Source: Campylobacterota bacterium (GTDB taxonomy: Bacteria > Campylobacterota > Campylobacteria > Campylobacterales > SZUA-545). Taken from it: DNA of 6,257 nt. Location of the stretch: contig JAUPLZ010000204.1 in NCBI GenBank assembly GCA_030836705.1, forward strand, positions 1 to 6,257, read 5' to 3'. Made by a program: the position numbers and the translations under genes. Shown one piece after another: positions 5,013 to 6,257 of the stretch (positions within the stretch are counted from its first letter, which is position 1; the number at the start of each line of letters is the position of its first letter). The notes under the pieces are model-generated. The model was given only the letters and a program-made list of their open reading frames with translations. It did not search any database and had not been told where the DNA came from.

Positions 5013-6257
5013 ATGAAAAATATTAGAAACTTCTCAATAATTGCACACATAGACCACGGCAAAAGCACTCTTGCAGATAGAATCATCCAAGAAACAAATA
5101 CTGTAACCGAAAGAGAAATGAGTGCTCAACTCCTTGACGGCATGGATATAGAAAAAGAACGGGGCATCACCATAAAAGCTCAAAGTGTAAGACTCCATTA
5201 CACAAAAGACAATCAAGAATATATATTAAATCTTATTGACACTCCGGGACATGTTGATTTTTCGCACGAGGTAAGCAAGTCTCTGATTTCAAGCGACGGC
5301 GCACTTCTTGTAGTAGATGCCGCTCAAGGCGTTGAAGCTCAAACTATCGCGAATGTCTACATGGCAATGGAGCACAATCTTGAAATAATACCGGTAATAA
5401 ACAAGATAGATTTACCTAGCGCCGATGTTGAAAAAGTAAAAGAAGAGATAGAAAACACCATAGGCATCGATTGTTCTGATGCTAATTTGGTCTCTGCAAA
5501 ATCAGGAATAGGCATAAAAAAACTTTTAGATACGATAGTTGAGAAAATTCCATCGCCAAAAGGTGATAAAAATGCTCCGCTAAAAGCACTTATTTATGAT
5601 AGCTGGTTTGATAATTATCTTGGTGCAGTTGCTCTTGTTAGGGTGATGGACGGCTCTATTCATAAAAAGCAAAAAATATTTATGATGGGAACTGAAAAAT
5701 CTCATGAAATTTTAGATCTTATGTATCCGCACCCGATAAAAAGCATTAAAACAGACTCAATAGAATGCGGTGAGATTGGCATAGTCGTAATCGGTCTTAA
5801 AACAGTTTCCGATGTCAAAGTCGGCGACACGATAACTGATGCCTCCAAAAAAGCAAGCTCTCCAGTGGCAGATTTTCACGAAGCAAAACCATTTGTTTTT
5901 GCAGGATTATACCCAATAGATACAGATAGATTTGAAGAACTTAGAGATGCTCTTGATAAGCTAAAACTAAATGATTCTAGCATCTCATATGAACCTGAAA
6001 CATCGGTAGCTCTTGGTTTTGGTTTTCGAGTCGGTTTTCTTGGGCTTTTACACATGGAGGTTATCAAAGAAAGGCTTGAAAGAGAGTTTGACTTAGAATT
6101 AATCGCTACTGCGCCAACTGTTACCTATGAAGTGATAACAACAAAAAAAGAAAAAATTCTAGTACATAATCCAGTGGATCTTCCAGAACCGCAATTTATT
6201 GAAAAAATCTTAGAGCCATATGTAAAAGCCACAGTAATAGTACCTAGTGAATTTATA
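5013..6257 (+). CDS. lepA: Elongation factor 4 (LepA), 3'-truncated by the window
   Basis: LepA/EF4 is a ribosome-bound GTPase related to EF-G, implicated in translation under stress and in 30S assembly. The first 415 of about 596 residues are present. The start MKNIRNFSIIAHIDHGKSTL is identical to E. coli LepA over these 20 residues, fixing the ATG at 5013. GTPase motifs are complete: G1 AHIDHGKS (11-18), switch I KERGITIK (48-55), G3 DTPGH (76-80), G4 NKID (130-133), G5 SAK (161-163). Domain II follows (about 190-275), then the EF-G III-like domain (about 290-370, with ALGFGFRVGFLGLLHMEV) and the beginning of the next domain. The LepA-specific C-terminal domain lies beyond the window. There is no convincing Shine-Dalgarno; the gene sits in the same frame as prs, one codon after its TAA, so re-initiation after prs translation is likely. 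Confidence 0.97.
   Translation, partial: MKNIRNFSIIAHIDHGKSTLADRIIQETNTVTEREMSAQLLDGMDIEKERGITIKAQSVRLHYTKDNQEYILNLIDTPGHVDFSHEVSKSLISSDGALLVVDAAQGVEAQTIANVYMAMEHNLEIIPVINKIDLPSADVEKVKEEIENTIGIDCSDANLVSAKSGIGIKKLLDTIVEKIPSPKGDKNAPLKALIYDSWFDNYLGAVALVRVMDGSIHKKQKIFMMGTEKSHEILDLMYPHPIKSIKTDSIECGEIGIVVIGLKTVSDVKVGDTITDASKKASSPVADFHEAKPFVFAGLYPIDTDRFEELRDALDKLKLNDSSISYEPETSVALGFGFRVGFLGLLHMEVIKERLEREFDLELIATAPTVTYEVITTKKEKILVHNPVDLPEPQFIEKILEPYVKATVIVPSEFI

Overview
The window is a gene-dense, AT-rich stretch of bacterial chromosome, most likely from a member of the Campylobacterota (Epsilonproteobacteria) close to Sulfurimonas or its relatives. I base this on the codon bias, on the FliD N-terminus (DTIDQLKEADKK, as in Campylobacter FliD), on the flagellar cap and chaperone gene order, and on a sigma-54 promoter with the flagellar consensus of this phylum. 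The genus is inferred from memory of these families, not from a search.

Left part, about 1-3374, flagellar. It starts inside fliD (filament cap), followed closely by fliS (flagellin export chaperone). A small all-helical gene then sits in the place where fliT is often found; it starts at a GTG and overlaps the end of fliS. A small membrane-protein gene on the opposite strand (2323-2709) meets this operon tail to tail, with the two stop codons sharing 4 bp. After a 62-bp divergent spacer comes a 200-residue protein gene (2772-3374). Its middle resembles the D1 part of flagellin, and it is preceded by a near-consensus sigma-54 promoter (GG-N10-GC). Both points suggest a small, undescribed flagellin-related protein made with the flagellar regulon.

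Right part, about 3375-6257, housekeeping. efp (elongation factor P, with the modifiable Lys34), prs (ribose-phosphate pyrophosphokinase) and the first 415 codons of lepA (elongation factor 4) lie in one direction. No obvious terminator separates them, so they probably form an operon driven by a TATAAT-type promoter just before efp. prs and lepA are in the same reading frame, separated only by TAA and one codon, and lepA has no clear Shine-Dalgarno sequence, which suggests translational coupling. An inverted repeat in the efp leader includes the efp ribosome-binding site.

I saw no tRNA or rRNA, CRISPR array, insertion sequence or phage gene, and no gene-free stretch over 300 bp. The least ordinary part is the sigma-54-driven flagellin-like gene and the reverse-strand membrane gene beside it.
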